Shown here in pieces: positions 7,150-16,801 of a stretch of 34,551 nucleotides of DNA (position 1 is its first letter; every line of letters begins with the position of its first letter). A program made the position numbers and the translations under genes. Where the stretch lies: positions 1 through 34,551 of the forward strand of contig NZ_KL370811.1 of NCBI RefSeq assembly GCF_000701665.1, given 5' to 3'. Under the pieces are notes generated by a model. The model was not told the DNA's origin and ran no database searches. It was given only the letters and a program-made list of their open reading frames with translations. Source of the stretch: Agathobaculum desmolans ATCC 43058 (GTDB lineage Bacteria; Bacillota; Clostridia; Oscillospirales; Butyricicoccaceae).

Positions 7150-8760
7150 CTATCCGGCAGTATTCCGCTTTTTCCGGAAATATCCCAGATAAAGCACCGC
7201 CGCCGCAAGCGACCAGAAGTAGGCCATCATATACGGCACCTCGAAAATATTCTCAAAATAGCAATGCACCAATACCCCGCACATGCCCGCAAACATGGAT
7301 ACCGCCAGCACACGGGTGCGGTCGGTTTCGGTCAGCTTGGTGCGGCCTACGGCGCGCAGGCACCACAGCACCAGACCGATCAGCAGGAGCACAAAGAAGA
7401 GCAGACCCAGATAGCCCATCTCGACCAGCGTTTTGAGATAATAGTTATCCATGTAAAAATAAGAGAAGGTGTCCGACTCCTCGATAATTTTGTTCTGCAT
7501 GGCAACCGCGCCGCCAAAGCGCCCCAAGCCGAAGCCCAGCAGCGGATTGGACTCATGCAGCAGATCCAGACCGGTCTCCCACCGCACCATGCGGCCGGCG
7601 CGCTGGCTGGCCTCCACATAGTCCGCCGTAAACAGATAGGTGATACGGGTCGCGATCGAGGGAATTGCGAGCAGCGCCCCTGCACCGGCCACGCCCATCA
7701 GCGCGATCAGGCGGCGATCCAAGAAGACCGCAAACACAATTACCGCAACCGCAAGGCCGCCCCACGCGCCCTTGGAGAAGGTGAAAATGATGGACAGGCA
7801 CATCATGCCTGTGCAGCAGATCGCCAACACCTTGATCCACAGATTTTTGCTGTAATAGGCAATGCCCGCCACCATCGGCGCGAACAGCACCAGAAAGCTG
7901 CCCATAATATTCGGGCTGCCTGTGATCGAATACACGCGCGTGCGCACGCTCTCCTCGGTCTGCGACACCCATGCTGCCGGGATCGGCGCCGCCACAATAA
8001 ACTGGTAAATGCCGTGCAGGGCGATCACCAGCGCCATTACGACGAGCGTGCCGTAAAAAATGCCGAAATCACGGTCATCCTCGATCAGCCGCGTGACCAG
8101 GAAGAACCAGAACAGGTACTGCACCACCGCGCGGTAGCCGTCCAGCGCGATCGAGGGGTAGGGCGACACCGCGCACATCAGAAAGAAGCCCACGCCGATA
8201 AACAGCAGCAGGTAGGCGTCCACCGGCGTGGCGCGGCTTTGCAGCGGCGCGCGCCGCATGGCCGTGTGCCACAAAATATAGACAAACGCCGCGAGCATCA
8301 TGCCCTCGTCCCATACAGAGCCAATGAATCCGGGCAAATATCCCCGTGTCGTCGACAACCACCGAATCAGTACATCCAACGGCAGATACAGCGCCAGACA
8401 GACCAACAGCAGACCGCGCACACCAAAAAAGCGCAGCACGCGCCCAACCACGCCGCCGCCGAGAAATGCGCTCACCGGCTTCCAGACCGCAATGCAGCCC
8501 CGATAGACCAGACTCTGCCGTGCCGCATCGCCCAGATGTTCGATGCACCGCCGCAGCGCCGCAAGCAAACGTGCATAGCCGCTGTTTGCCGCCGTGCACA
8601 GCGGCGCGGCACAAAAGCCGTCCCACATCCGCTTAAAGCGGGAGTGCGGATAGGCTTCGCGGATGTGGCGGAACAGACCCGCGATCGCACCCGCATGATA
8701 CCAGTCGCGCAGGCACAGCAGCAGCCGCACGAACAGGCTGTTTTCCCATATTGCTTTCAT
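7150..8760 (-). CDS. O-antigen ligase-family (Wzy/WaaL-like) polytopic membrane protein
   Basis: A 536-residue membrane protein with about ten or more hydrophobic helices. A hydrophilic loop and motif near the C-terminal third (AGRMVRWETGLDLLHE followed by NPLLGFGLGRFGG) is typical of the Wzy_C/O-antigen ligase superfamily. Members polymerise or transfer lipid-linked glycans on the outside of the membrane. In Gram-positives the substrate is a surface polysaccharide or teichoic acid, not LPS. ATG 8760 (MKAIWENS) is preferred to the upstream in-frame Met18 codons because it falls 4 bp after the stop of the DUF4330 gene. The specific substrate is unknown. Confidence 0.8.
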   Translation of the reverse strand: MKAIWENSLFVRLLLCLRDWYHAGAIAGLFRHIREAYPHSRFKRMWDGFCAAPLCTAANSGYARLLAALRRCIEHLGDAARQSLVYRGCIAVWKPVSAFLGGGVVGRVLRFFGVRGLLLVCLALYLPLDVLIRWLSTTRGYLPGFIGSVWDEGMMLAAFVYILWHTAMRRAPLQSRATPVDAYLLLFIGVGFFLMCAVSPYPSIALDGYRAVVQYLFWFFLVTRLIEDDRDFGIFYGTLVVMALVIALHGIYQFIVAAPIPAAWVSQTEESVRTRVYSITGSPNIMGSFLVLFAPMVAGIAYYSKNLWIKVLAICCTGMMCLSIIFTFSKGAWGGLAVAVIVFAVFLDRRLIALMGVAGAGALLAIPSIATRITYLFTADYVEASQRAGRMVRWETGLDLLHESNPLLGFGLGRFGGAVAMQNKIIEESDTFSYFYMDNYYLKTLVEMGYLGLLFFVLLLIGLVLWCLRAVGRTKLTETDRTRVLAVSMFAGMCGVLVHCYFENIFEVPYMMAYFWSLAAAVLYLGYFRKKRNTAG

Positions 8761-8764
8761 AGGC

Positions 8765-9268
8765 TTATTCCGCGATATCGACCATGTCGATATTGCCGCT
8801 CGTTTCAAAATCATTGGTCTTTACAATAAAGGTACGGCCCGCGCGCACCTCCTGCGTGCCGATCGAGGGAGAAGCCGTGCCTTCGGGTACGGTCGTCTCG
8901 ATCGTGAACACCAGATCCTTCTTGCTCGGATCGACCGCATCACGGATCTCGCCATCCGCCGTCGGCATCTGCTGTACGTAATCCTCGATCTTCATATCCG
9001 TGATCGTTGCATTCGTAAACGAGTTGCCGCTGACGATTTTTTTGCCGATCTGGCTGTTGCGCTCAACCTCCTCCACCAAGAAGGGCGTTGCGCCGCGCAC
9101 ACGAACCGTAACGCTCATCTCTACCTGCTTCGCGGTAGCTTCTACGATCTGCGGGGCAAACAGCTTATAGCCCACACCTGCGGCCACTGCAACCGCGGCA
9201 ACCAGCACCAGCAGATCGACGACGTTGATCACGCCGAACAGCTTGCCTTTTTCATTGATGATTTTCAT
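8765..9268 (-). CDS. DUF4330 membrane-anchored protein
   Basis: A 167-residue protein. A short cytoplasmic start (MKIINEKGKLFGVINVVDLL) leads into a single membrane helix at about 15-37. A soluble extracytoplasmic domain of about 125 residues follows. The GKLFGxINxxDL start and overall size match the DUF4330 family, which has no established function and is often near surface-polysaccharide genes. GGAGGAAAATT precedes the ATG, and a strong promoter lies at 9320-9348. It is probably co-transcribed with the O-antigen-ligase-like gene 4 bp downstream, so a supporting role in glycan assembly is a reasonable inference. Confidence 0.75.
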   Translation of the reverse strand: MKIINEKGKLFGVINVVDLLVLVAAVAVAAGVGYKLFAPQIVEATAKQVEMSVTVRVRGATPFLVEEVERNSQIGKKIVSGNSFTNATITDMKIEDYVQQMPTADGEIRDAVDPSKKDLVFTIETTVPEGTASPSIGTQEVRAGRTFIVKTNDFETSGNIDMVDIAE

Positions 9269-9319
9269 AATTTTCCTCCGCTTTGGTATTCCTTTCGTCG
9301 CTTGGTAGTATACTTTGTC

Positions 9320-9348
9320 ATTATATCACAGCGCAGGAAAGCGAACAA
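9320..9348 (-). promoter_or_regulatory. Sigma-A-type promoter for DUF4330 and the ligase-like gene
   Basis: Minus strand: TTGTTC (9348-9343), a 17-bp spacer, then TATAAT (9325-9320). It sits about 50 bp before the DUF4330 start and just past the stop of the small upstream ORF. Confidence 0.75.
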
Positions 9349-9353
9349 GCACT

Positions 9354-9563
9354 TTATCCGGCAAGCGCGTGCCACCAATCCGCCAGCCACGAGCGGAACT
9401 CGGTTTCTCCGCCGGATTGTGCAGAACCGGCTTCCCGGCAGGTCACGGAAAACGCGGTGCACCACCATGCCCCGCGCGGTGCAGGCGGTGCAAACGCCGC
9501 CGCCCACATCATCAAGCCTGCGGCGATCCCCGCCGCCGCTGCCCGCCTGTCCTGTCCCTTCAT
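9354..9563 (-). CDS. Small hypothetical protein with one hydrophobic segment
   Basis: A possible 69-residue protein. Basic start MKGQDRR is followed by a hydrophobic, Ala-rich stretch (about 8-27) and a Trp-rich tail ending in SWLADWWHALAG. An AAGGTGG ribosome-binding site lies 8 bases before ATG 9563. The N-terminus looks like a signal peptide or membrane anchor. It fills the space between ispE and the DUF4330 promoter. A competing frame overlaps it (9265-9585), is Arg/Gly-rich and lacks a matching start context. No family is recognised, and it could be a chance ORF. Confidence 0.45.
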   Translation of the reverse strand: MKGQDRRAAAAGIAAGLMMWAAAFAPPAPRGAWWCTAFSVTCREAGSAQSGGETEFRSWLADWWHALAG

Positions 9564-9619
9564 GTAAAAAACCACCTTCCATCATCTGGTGTTCCCAGTA
9601 TGTCCGGAAGGCGGCCTGC

Positions 9620-10519
9620 TTATACGGTTTCGGTTAAATATGTATCTGCAAAGCGGCGGCGCAGCATTTTTGCCGCCGTTTTCGCGCGGTTTTCATCAGC
9701 AAACAAGCCGAACACCGTTGGCCCGGAACCGCTCATCAAAGTGCCGTCCGCGCCGTTTTCTGCCAAAAACGATTTGATCTCGCCGATCTGGCGGCGTTTG
9801 GCAGCGGTCACGGTTTCCATCACGTTGGAAAGCCGCTTGCATACCCCGGCATAATCCGCGCTTTCCAGTGCGCGGATCATTCCTGCGGCATCCGGCCGCT
9901 GACCGATTTCGACCGCATCGATCTCGTGATAAACCTCCTTGGTGGATACCCCGAACGGCGGCTTGCACAGCACCACCCAGCAATGCGGCATGGGCGGCAG
10001 CGGGGTCAGCTCCTCACCGATCCCCTCTGCCAGCATCGTGCCGCCGCGCAGGCAGTACGGCACATCCGCGCCCAGCCTGAGTCCCATCGCGCACAGCTCG
10101 TCATCGGTCAATCCGGTGGTGTGCAGGGCAGACAGAGCGCGCAGCACTGCCGCGGCATCCGTCGATCCGCCGGCCAGCCCCGCCGCAACCGGAATGCGCT
10201 TTTCGATGTGGATCTCGCAGGTTCCCGGCAGTGCGCCCGTTTCGCGGTAAAACAGCTCTGCCGCGCGATACGCCAGATTGCGCTCATCCACCGGCAGATA
10301 GGGCAAGTTACACGTCAGCACAATGCCGCGCGGCTTTTTCTCCCCGTGTGTTATAACAACCCGAACCTCATCATGCAGCGCAACCGACTGCATCACCATC
10401 CGCACCGTATGATATCCGTCCTCACGCTGTCCGGTCACGTCCAGCGTTAAATTGATTTTGGCGCGCGCCTGCACGGTGGTCTCAGCGTGCGCTACTTCCT
10501 GTTTTTTCCCAAAAATCAT
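9620..10519 (-). CDS. ispE: 4-diphosphocytidyl-2-C-methyl-D-erythritol kinase IspE
   Basis: A 299-residue GHMP kinase that phosphorylates CDP-methylerythritol in the MEP route to isoprenoids, including the undecaprenyl carrier of cell-wall synthesis. The N-terminal motif ARAKINLTLDV and the ATP-binding motif PVAAGLAGGSTDAAA are clear, as is the C-terminal GHMP motif LMSGSGPTVFGLF. ATG 10519 (MIFGKK) has GGGAG upstream and falls just after the PHP gene stop; the longer frame to 10705 overlaps that gene and is rejected. Confidence 0.95.
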   Translation of the reverse strand: MIFGKKQEVAHAETTVQARAKINLTLDVTGQREDGYHTVRMVMQSVALHDEVRVVITHGEKKPRGIVLTCNLPYLPVDERNLAYRAAELFYRETGALPGTCEIHIEKRIPVAAGLAGGSTDAAAVLRALSALHTTGLTDDELCAMGLRLGADVPYCLRGGTMLAEGIGEELTPLPPMPHCWVVLCKPPFGVSTKEVYHEIDAVEIGQRPDAAGMIRALESADYAGVCKRLSNVMETVTAAKRRQIGEIKSFLAENGADGTLMSGSGPTVFGLFADENRAKTAAKMLRRRFADTYLTETV

Positions 10520-10532
10520 ATCTGCTCCCTGC

Positions 10533-11336
10533 TTACGATCCAATCGGCACCATGACGGGACGGCGTGCGCGGAACACGGTAACCGTGTCAAAGCCCGCAT
10601 CGCGGGCGTTCTGCACGCAGTCCGGTACGCCCAGCGCCACATTATCCAGCGCATGGGAATCCGAGCCGATCGAAATGCGCTCACCGCCCATCCGGCGGTA
10701 CTCATATAAAATATTCTGCGGCGGACCGACTTTTTTCTGCCAGCCCTTCAATCCTGCGGCGTTCAGCTCGAGCGCGTAGCCGCGGTCAATACAGACGCGC
10801 AGCACCTGCTCGACCCGATCCATATACTGATCGAACGAGGGCACATAATCACCGTGACGCATCACGCGCAGCGGATAATCAATATGCGCCAGCACATCAA
10901 AGCCGCCATGCCGCTCCATCCGGAGCAGCTCTTCAAAATACGCCCTGAGGAATGCATCGCAGTTGAGCCGCGTGTAATCGTGGAAATAAATATCCAGATC
11001 GTTCGGCATGGCATGCAGCGAACCGATGACCATATCCAGCTCGTGCGCACGGACAAACGCATCCGCCGCCGGGTCCGCATGGATCTGACCGATCTCGATC
11101 CCGGCCAGCACCTCGATCTGATCCGCGAAGGTGCGCTTTGCCGCCCACACCTCGCGCAGGCCGCCCTCCGGATCGCGGTTTTCTGCAGGCGGACGGGTGC
11201 GGTAAAAATCCAGATGGTCGGTAATGGCCATGATATCCAGCCCTGCCGCGATGCCCGCGCGCACCTTGTCCTCCACCCGCTGCGGATGCGCCGCATCCGC
11301 CGAATATCCTGTGTGCATATGCAGATCTACCTGCAT
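10533..11336 (-). CDS. PHP-domain histidinol-phosphatase-family protein (HisJ-like)
   Basis: A 267-residue metal-dependent PHP phosphoesterase. Metal-binding motifs are visible: DLHMHTGYSADA at the N-terminus, MAITDHLDFY, an acidic/His motif EIGQIH, and the late motifs HIDYPLR and IGSDSHALDNVA. The family hydrolyses phosphate esters, classically histidinol phosphate. No histidine-biosynthesis gene is nearby, so the true substrate is uncertain. It lies 13 bp upstream of ispE and 15 bp after the CPBP gene, suggesting one transcript. Confidence 0.85.
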   Translation of the reverse strand: MQVDLHMHTGYSADAAHPQRVEDKVRAGIAAGLDIMAITDHLDFYRTRPPAENRDPEGGLREVWAAKRTFADQIEVLAGIEIGQIHADPAADAFVRAHELDMVIGSLHAMPNDLDIYFHDYTRLNCDAFLRAYFEELLRMERHGGFDVLAHIDYPLRVMRHGDYVPSFDQYMDRVEQVLRVCIDRGYALELNAAGLKGWQKKVGPPQNILYEYRRMGGERISIGSDSHALDNVALGVPDCVQNARDAGFDTVTVFRARRPVMVPIGS

Positions 11337-11351
11337 CCGTTTCCCGCCTTT

Positions 11352-12245
11352 CTACCCCAGCAGCATGGCTGCCGTTTGCACAAAACAAATAATGATCGCC
11401 AGTGTCATGCCCACGCTGCCGAATACCACGCGCATGGACGGCGCGCACGGCCCGTGCTCCCACACCTGCTGCCTGCGTCCCCGCACCAGCAGGATAACGC
11501 CTGCCACACCGAGCACCGGCCAGCTTAGCGCATACAGCACCGGCAGCAGGCTGTTTTCCGGCAGCACAAAGGCAAGAAACGAACCATAGCAGTTAAACAG
11601 CATATGCAGCACCACCGGGGCACGCAGCGTACCGGTATAAAAATACGCATACGCCAACAGCAGCCCCAGCGCAAACGCATAGAAAAACTGGGACAGGTTC
11701 GCATGATACAGGCCAAACAGCAATGCGCTGACCAGTGCCGCCGGTTTTTGCCCGTAACGCGCCAGCCGTCTTGCCAACAGGCCGCGGAACAGCAGCTCTT
11801 CACACAGTGGGCCGAGCACACACGCCCCCAGCAGGATGACCGCAAGCGGCAGCTCCTGCATCATATCGGTCAGCAGGTCGGCCGGTTCCAGCCCGGCGAT
11901 CCGGTAGGTCAGATCGCTCAGCGCCGAGCCGAGCAGCGAGCCGAACCACATCAGCGCCACGCCGATCACAAACCAGCGGCCGATCAGCCGGGGCTGCATC
12001 CCCCGGTTCGTCAGCGGCGGCACGGGTATGCGCCGGCACAGGCGGTAGGCAAGCGGCAGCGCGAGCAGGTAATACCCCACCAGCGTCAGCAGGTAATACA
12101 TCGTCTGCCCCGCCAGCAGCCTGCCGGACACTGCCAGCAGCATCAGCACCATCTGCCACACCAGCGCACAGCCCGCCGTCAGCACCAGCGCCCACCCCAA
12201 CCGCGCACAGTAGCGCTGCTCCTGCTTATAATCCGTTTGTTCCAT
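11352..12245 (-). CDS. CPBP-family intramembrane metalloprotease (CAAX/Abi)
   Basis: A 297-residue polytopic membrane protein of the CPBP family. The conserved EExxxR motif appears in GPLCEELLFRGLLARRL, and the histidine motifs in FGLYHANLSQF and LHMLFNCYG. Together these form the metal site within the membrane. Relatives cleave prenylated or other substrates, or give immunity to bacteriocins; the substrate here is unknown. Start ATG 12245 has GGAGG just upstream. The longer frame to 12308 overlaps the ackA terminator and is rejected. Confidence 0.85.
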   Translation of the reverse strand: MEQTDYKQEQRYCARLGWALVLTAGCALVWQMVLMLLAVSGRLLAGQTMYYLLTLVGYYLLALPLAYRLCRRIPVPPLTNRGMQPRLIGRWFVIGVALMWFGSLLGSALSDLTYRIAGLEPADLLTDMMQELPLAVILLGACVLGPLCEELLFRGLLARRLARYGQKPAALVSALLFGLYHANLSQFFYAFALGLLLAYAYFYTGTLRAPVVLHMLFNCYGSFLAFVLPENSLLPVLYALSWPVLGVAGVILLVRGRRQQVWEHGPCAPSMRVVFGSVGMTLAIIICFVQTAAMLLG

Positions 12246-12261
12246 ACGCCCTCCATACGGA

Positions 12262-12296
12262 AGAAAAAACAGGGCGATGCCTTGCGCCCGCCCCGT
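12262..12296 (-). terminator. Probable rho-independent terminator of ackA
   Basis: On the minus strand, ACGGGGCG pairs with CGCCCTGT (one G-U pair) and is followed by TTTTTT. It lies 15-50 bases after the ackA stop and before the CPBP start. Confidence 0.65.
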
Positions 12297-12311
12297 TTTC
12301 CCATTCATAAT

Positions 12312-13523
<1,212 letters not shown>

Positions 13524-13555
13524 TTGCAAAACTCCCTTATGCCGAATTTGGCGGC

Positions 13556-13584
13556 TTGCGCAAAGCCGCCGCAGCCGATATAAT
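13556..13584 (+). promoter_or_regulatory. tmcAL promoter, divergent from ackA
   Basis: Plus strand: TTGCGC (13556-13561), a 17-bp spacer, TATAAT (13579-13584). Transcription would start near 13591, so the two divergent transcripts overlap at their 5' ends. Confidence 0.6.
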
Positions 13585-13597
13585 AATGCTGTACTAT

Positions 13598-13626
13598 ATT
13601 CTACACGATTTTGCGCAAATGTACAA
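13598..13626 (-). promoter_or_regulatory. ackA promoter
   Basis: Minus strand: TTGTAC (13626-13621), a 17-bp spacer, TAGAAT (13603-13598). It gives a leader of about 70 nt and lies beside the opposing tmcAL promoter. Confidence 0.65.
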
Positions 13627-13665
13627 GCCAAATTTTGCAATTCCCGCTTTTTAAGGAGCCTGCCC

Positions 13666-14847
13666 ATGACGATCTGCGGCATCACAGCCGAATACAACCC
13701 GTTTCACACGGGGCACGCCCACCACATCGCGCAAACGCGCCGCCTGCTGGGAGAGGATACCGCCATCGTATGCGCGATGAGCGGCAATTTTGTGCAGCGC
13801 GGCGATTTTGCCGTGCTGGGCAAGTATGCCCGCGCAGAAATGGCCGTGCGGTGCGGCGCTGACCTCGTCATCGAGCTGCCGCTTGCCGCCGCGCTTTGCT
13901 CAGCGGAAGGGTTTGCACGCGGCGCCGCCGCCGCGCTGCACGCGCTGGGCTGCGATACCCTGTCGTTCGGGGCGGAGCACCCCGACGTTTCCCTGCTCCT
14001 GCGCGCAGCACAGGCGCTCGACGCCCTGCCGCTGACCGGCGCGGCCGCCGCGCCCCTATCCTATGCCGCGCAGCGGCAGGCCGAGCTGCGCCGCCTTGAC
14101 CCTGCTGCCGCCGCCCTGCTGGATCATCCGAACAACACGCTTGCCGTGGAATACTGCCGCGCGATGCAGCCCTACGGGATGCGCCCGCTCGCCGTCGCCC
14201 GGCAGGGTGCAGCGCACGACGCCGCCGCGCCAAACGCCGGTTTTGCCTCGGCCAGCCTGCTGCGGCAGCACCTACGCGCGGGGGACGACAGCTTCTGCCG
14301 TCCGTTTCTGCCGCCCGACGCGCAGGCGGTCTGGCAGCGCGCCGCGGCGGCGGGACAGGCGCCCGTCTCCCTGCCGGACGATGTGCTGCTCGCGCTGGCG
14401 CGCACCGCGCTCGCACAGGGCCGCCTGTCCTCCGGCACGGCGGACGGCTTTGACGAACGCCTGCAAAACGCGGTGTATCAGGCCGTTTCCTTTGCAGATG
14501 CGGTCGCACGCGCACGCACACGCCGTTTTCCTGCCGCGCGGGTGCGCCGCGCCCTGCTGCGCGCCGTGCTCGGCATCCCGGCGGATGCCGCCGTGCAGCC
14601 ACAGTATGTGCGCATCCTCGCCATCGGGCCGAGAGGCCGTGCTGTGCTCCGCCGCGCCGGGGCGCACACCGCCCTGCCCCTCATCGTCAAGCCGGTAACG
14701 GAAAAACGCCTGCCGGACGCCCTGCAGCCCACCCTGCGCCATGACGCTTTTGCCGATGACCTGTTCGCGCTGGCTTTGCCGGATACCGCGCAGCGTGCAG
14801 GCGGCAGCCATTACCGCCAAACCCCGTTTTATCTGCCGCACAGTTGA
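13666..14847 (+). CDS. tmcAL: tRNA(Met) cytidine acetate ligase TmcAL (YlbM family)
   Basis: A 393-residue nucleotidyltransferase-fold protein. The N-terminal [13 protein letters not shown] is the HIGH-type ATP site, followed by [16 protein letters not shown] and [20 protein letters not shown], both diagnostic of this family. The enzyme activates acetate with ATP and acetylates the wobble cytidine of elongator tRNA(Met). Start ATG 13666 follows TAAGGAG by a proper distance; the longer frame from 13507 overlaps ackA and is rejected. Codon use is very GC-rich in the C-terminal half. It is divergent from acetate kinase, so two genes of acetate chemistry share one control region. Confidence 0.92.
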   Translation: MTICGITAEYNPFHTGHAHHIAQTRRLLGEDTAIVCAMSGNFVQRGDFAVLGKYARAEMAVRCGADLVIELPLAAALCSAEGFARGAAAALHALGCDTLSFGAEHPDVSLLLRAAQALDALPLTGAAAAPLSYAAQRQAELRRLDPAAAALLDHPNNTLAVEYCRAMQPYGMRPLAVARQGAAHDAAAPNAGFASASLLRQHLRAGDDSFCRPFLPPDAQAVWQRAAAAGQAPVSLPDDVLLALARTALAQGRLSSGTADGFDERLQNAVYQAVSFADAVARARTRRFPAARVRRALLRAVLGIPADAAVQPQYVRILAIGPRGRAVLRRAGAHTALPLIVKPVTEKRLPDALQPTLRHDAFADDLFALALPDTAQRAGGSHYRQTPFYLPHS

Positions 14848-14850
14848 TGT

Positions 14851-14880
14851 CCCGCCGCCTTGCCCGGCGGGAAAAATTTT
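14851..14880 (+). terminator. Terminator hairpin after tmcAL
   Basis: CCCGCCG (14851-14857) pairs with CGGCGGG (14865-14871), followed by AAAAATTTTT. It begins 3 bp after the tmcAL stop. The A-stretch before the T-run weakens the call. Confidence 0.5.
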
Positions 14881-14891
14881 TGCGCATCTAC

Positions 14892-14940
14892 TTGACCTGA
14901 TGAAGTAATTCTGTTATGATTACTCCATCAGATGAAGTAT
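14892..14940 (+). promoter_or_regulatory. padR promoter with overlapping inverted-repeat operator
   Basis: TTGACC (14892-14897), a 17-bp spacer and TATGAT (14915-14920) form the promoter. An inverted repeat, TGATGAAGTAA (14898-14908) and TTACTCCATCA (14920-14930), with 10 of 11 positions matching, begins right after the -35 and ends just after the -10. A third half-site, GATGAAGTAT, follows at 14931-14940. The placement predicts repression by the regulator encoded immediately downstream. Confidence 0.7.
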
Positions 14941-14952
14941 GGAGGTGAGCCT

Positions 14953-15300
14953 GTGCTCGGCAGCGACGTTATGCGCGGTTATAATGATATGCTCATCCTG
15001 TGCCTGCTGTGTGAGGACGACAGCTACGGCTACGCGATCTCACGCGAAATCGAGCGCCGCAGCGGCGGAAGGTACCCGATCAAGGAGACCACGCTGTATG
15101 CCGCGTTCGGACGGCTGGAAAAGCAGGGTTATATCGCGCCCTATCAGGGCAGTGAAACACAGGGCAGGCCGCGCACCTATTACACCATCACGGACGACGG
15201 CCGCAAGGCCTATGCCGCCAAATGCGCCGAATGGCGCATTCTGAAAACCGTAGTGGACTGTTTTGCAAAGGAGGATATGAAAGATGGAAGCAATTCATAA
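14953..15300 (+). CDS. PadR-family transcriptional regulator
   Basis: A 115-residue winged-helix regulator. The start is the GTG at 14953, because GGAGGTGA (14941-14948) stands just before it; the ATG at 14932 lies upstream of that ribosome-binding site and inside the operator. The PadR pattern is clear: MLILCLLCEDDSYGYAIS, then KETTLYAAFGRLEKQGYI (recognition helix) and GRPRTYYTITDDGRKAY (wing). Such regulators usually repress their own operon until a toxic compound or stress is sensed. The 3' end overlaps the next gene by 17 bp. Confidence 0.9.
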   Translation: MLGSDVMRGYNDMLILCLLCEDDSYGYAISREIERRSGGRYPIKETTLYAAFGRLEKQGYIAPYQGSETQGRPRTYYTITDDGRKAYAAKCAEWRILKTVVDCFAKEDMKDGSNS

Positions 15301-15903
15301 CTATGTGGAGGCATTGTTCGCCGTTCTGCCGCAGCGCGAGGATGTTCTGCGCGTCAAGGACGACATGCTGGCCAATCTGGAGGAAAAATTCCGCGCCCTG
15401 CTGGAGGAGGGCAGGAACGAGGAGGAAGCGACCGGCATCGTGATTGCGTCCATCGGCTCGGGCGAGGAGCTGCGGGAGCAGTTCGGCACACAGGCGCCTG
15501 CCGCAGCGTCAGCCCCCGCGCCGGCAAGACGTGTCCTTCCCGCGCTCGCCCTGCTCACGCTGGTGCCGCTTGTCATGATCGCCGCCCGGCTGTGCTTCAC
15601 CTCTTCCCTGCTGGACAATGCGCAGGTCTGGTGGCTCATCAAATTATACGGCCGCAGGCATTTGCCGTTGTGCTGACCCTGTACCAACTGGCCTGCCGGC
15701 AGGCCGTCCGCCGCGGTGTCCCGCTGCGCCGCTCGATCCTTTTCCTCGGCATATCGCTCCCCACCGCCTGCGTGCTGTATCTGCTCCTCGGCACTTGGCA
15801 CGGCCTGTGCTGGGAGATCCCGCTCGCCTATTTTCCCCTCTGCTGCCTGATCGCGCTGGCGCTGGAAGCCGCCGCACCCCTGCAGCCCTGCGGCAATCGT
15901 TGA
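15284..15903 (+). pseudogene. PadR-linked membrane protein (DUF1700/HAAS-like), apparently frameshifted
   Basis: The first frame starts at ATG 15284 behind AAAGGAGG and encodes 130 residues. A helical cytoplasmic domain (MEAIHNYVEALFAVLPQRED, then EEATGIVIASIGSGEELREQF) resembles the domain that often follows PadR genes, then one membrane helix. It stops at 15676. The -1 frame then continues to 15903 with strongly GC3-biased codons and three further membrane helices (QAFAVVLTLYQLA; SILFLGISLPTACVLYLLLG; YFPLCCLIALALEAA). Together they make a plausible four-helix protein of about 206 residues. The break lies near 15640-15660. No canonical slippery heptamer is seen, so a mutation or sequencing error is most likely. 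Confidence 0.65.
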
Positions 15904-15928
15904 CATCCCCCCTCTTTTGTTTTACAAT
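15900..15928 (+). promoter_or_regulatory. Promoter of the DUF554 gene
   Basis: TTGACA (15900-15905), a 17-bp spacer, TACAAT (15923-15928): a near-consensus promoter about 40 bp before the DUF554 start. It overlaps the stop of the preceding broken gene. Confidence 0.8.
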
Positions 15929-15968
15929 ACAGTTTAGTACAGTAAAGCAAAAAGAGGGGTTTTCCTAT

Positions 15969-16712
15969 ATGATCGGACTGGGTACGATAATCAACTGCGC
16001 CACCATCGCCGCAGGCGCCACGCTGGGCGTCATCCTCAAGGGCGGGCTGCCGCGCCGGTTTGAAACGACCATTTTGCAGGCGCTCGGCCTGTGCACCTTT
16101 TTCATCGGCATCGGCGGGGCGGTCAGCGGCCTGCTCACCGTGGCGAACGGCACAGTCGGCACGCAGCACACCATGCTGCTGGTGCTCAGTCTGGTGCTGG
16201 GTGCGGTCGCCGGCGAGGCGCTCGATATTGAAACCCGTCTCAACAGCTTCGGCGCATGGTGTCAGAACCGTTTTTCAGTCGGCGGGGACGGACAGTTCGT
16301 GCAGGGCTTTGTCACCGCCTCCCTGCTGTTCTGTGTGGGCGCGATGGCAATCGTCGGCGCGCTGGAGGACGGCCTGAACGGTGACCCGTCCATCCTGATC
16401 GCCAAAGCCGTGCTGGACGGCGTTTCTTCGGTCATTTTCGCGGCTTCGCTCGGCCGCGGCGTATATCTTTCCATCCTGCCGCTGGCGGTGTACCAAGGCG
16501 GCATCACGCTGCTGGCGCGGTTCATCCGTCCATGGCTGACCGATGCGCTCATCAGTCAGGTCTCGTGCATCGGTTCGGTGTTGATTTTTGCCATCGGTTT
16601 TAACCTGATGTTTGATAAAAAGGTCAAGGTCGGCAACCTGCTGCCCGCAGTTTTGATGCCGGTCGTGTTTTTCGCGCTGGCGCGGTTTTTCCCGGTGCTG
16701 GGCACGCTGTAA
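15969..16712 (+). CDS. DUF554 family membrane protein (YdfK-like)
   Basis: A 247-residue polytopic membrane protein with about seven hydrophobic segments. The N-terminus MIGLGTIINCATIAAGATLG and the motifs LGLCTFFIGIGGAVSG, FCVGAMAIVGALEDGLNGD and IGFNLMF are hallmarks of DUF554. The family is presumed to be a transporter, but its substrate is not established. ATG 15969 has AGAGGGG upstream and a near-consensus promoter. It appears to be a single-gene unit. Confidence 0.85.
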   Translation: MIGLGTIINCATIAAGATLGVILKGGLPRRFETTILQALGLCTFFIGIGGAVSGLLTVANGTVGTQHTMLLVLSLVLGAVAGEALDIETRLNSFGAWCQNRFSVGGDGQFVQGFVTASLLFCVGAMAIVGALEDGLNGDPSILIAKAVLDGVSSVIFAASLGRGVYLSILPLAVYQGGITLLARFIRPWLTDALISQVSCIGSVLIFAIGFNLMFDKKVKVGNLLPAVLMPVVFFALARFFPVLGTL

Positions 16713-16801
16713 AAAATTTTCCGGTTTGATGTGATATTTCCGCCCTTCCGCGGGTATTGTCTATGAAAGGCCTTTCCAAACCACAGCAGACGGAGAACAT
16801 C

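Noticed and set aside
7126-8829. 567-codon plus-strand frame opposite the O-antigen-ligase-like gene
   Set aside because: A His/Gln/Arg-rich shadow of the minus-strand membrane protein.
15592-15903. Independent 103-residue membrane protein gene
   Set aside because: The ATG at 15592 has no ribosome-binding site and its first 20 residues overlap good coding sequence in the other frame; it is better explained as the 3' part of a frameshifted gene.
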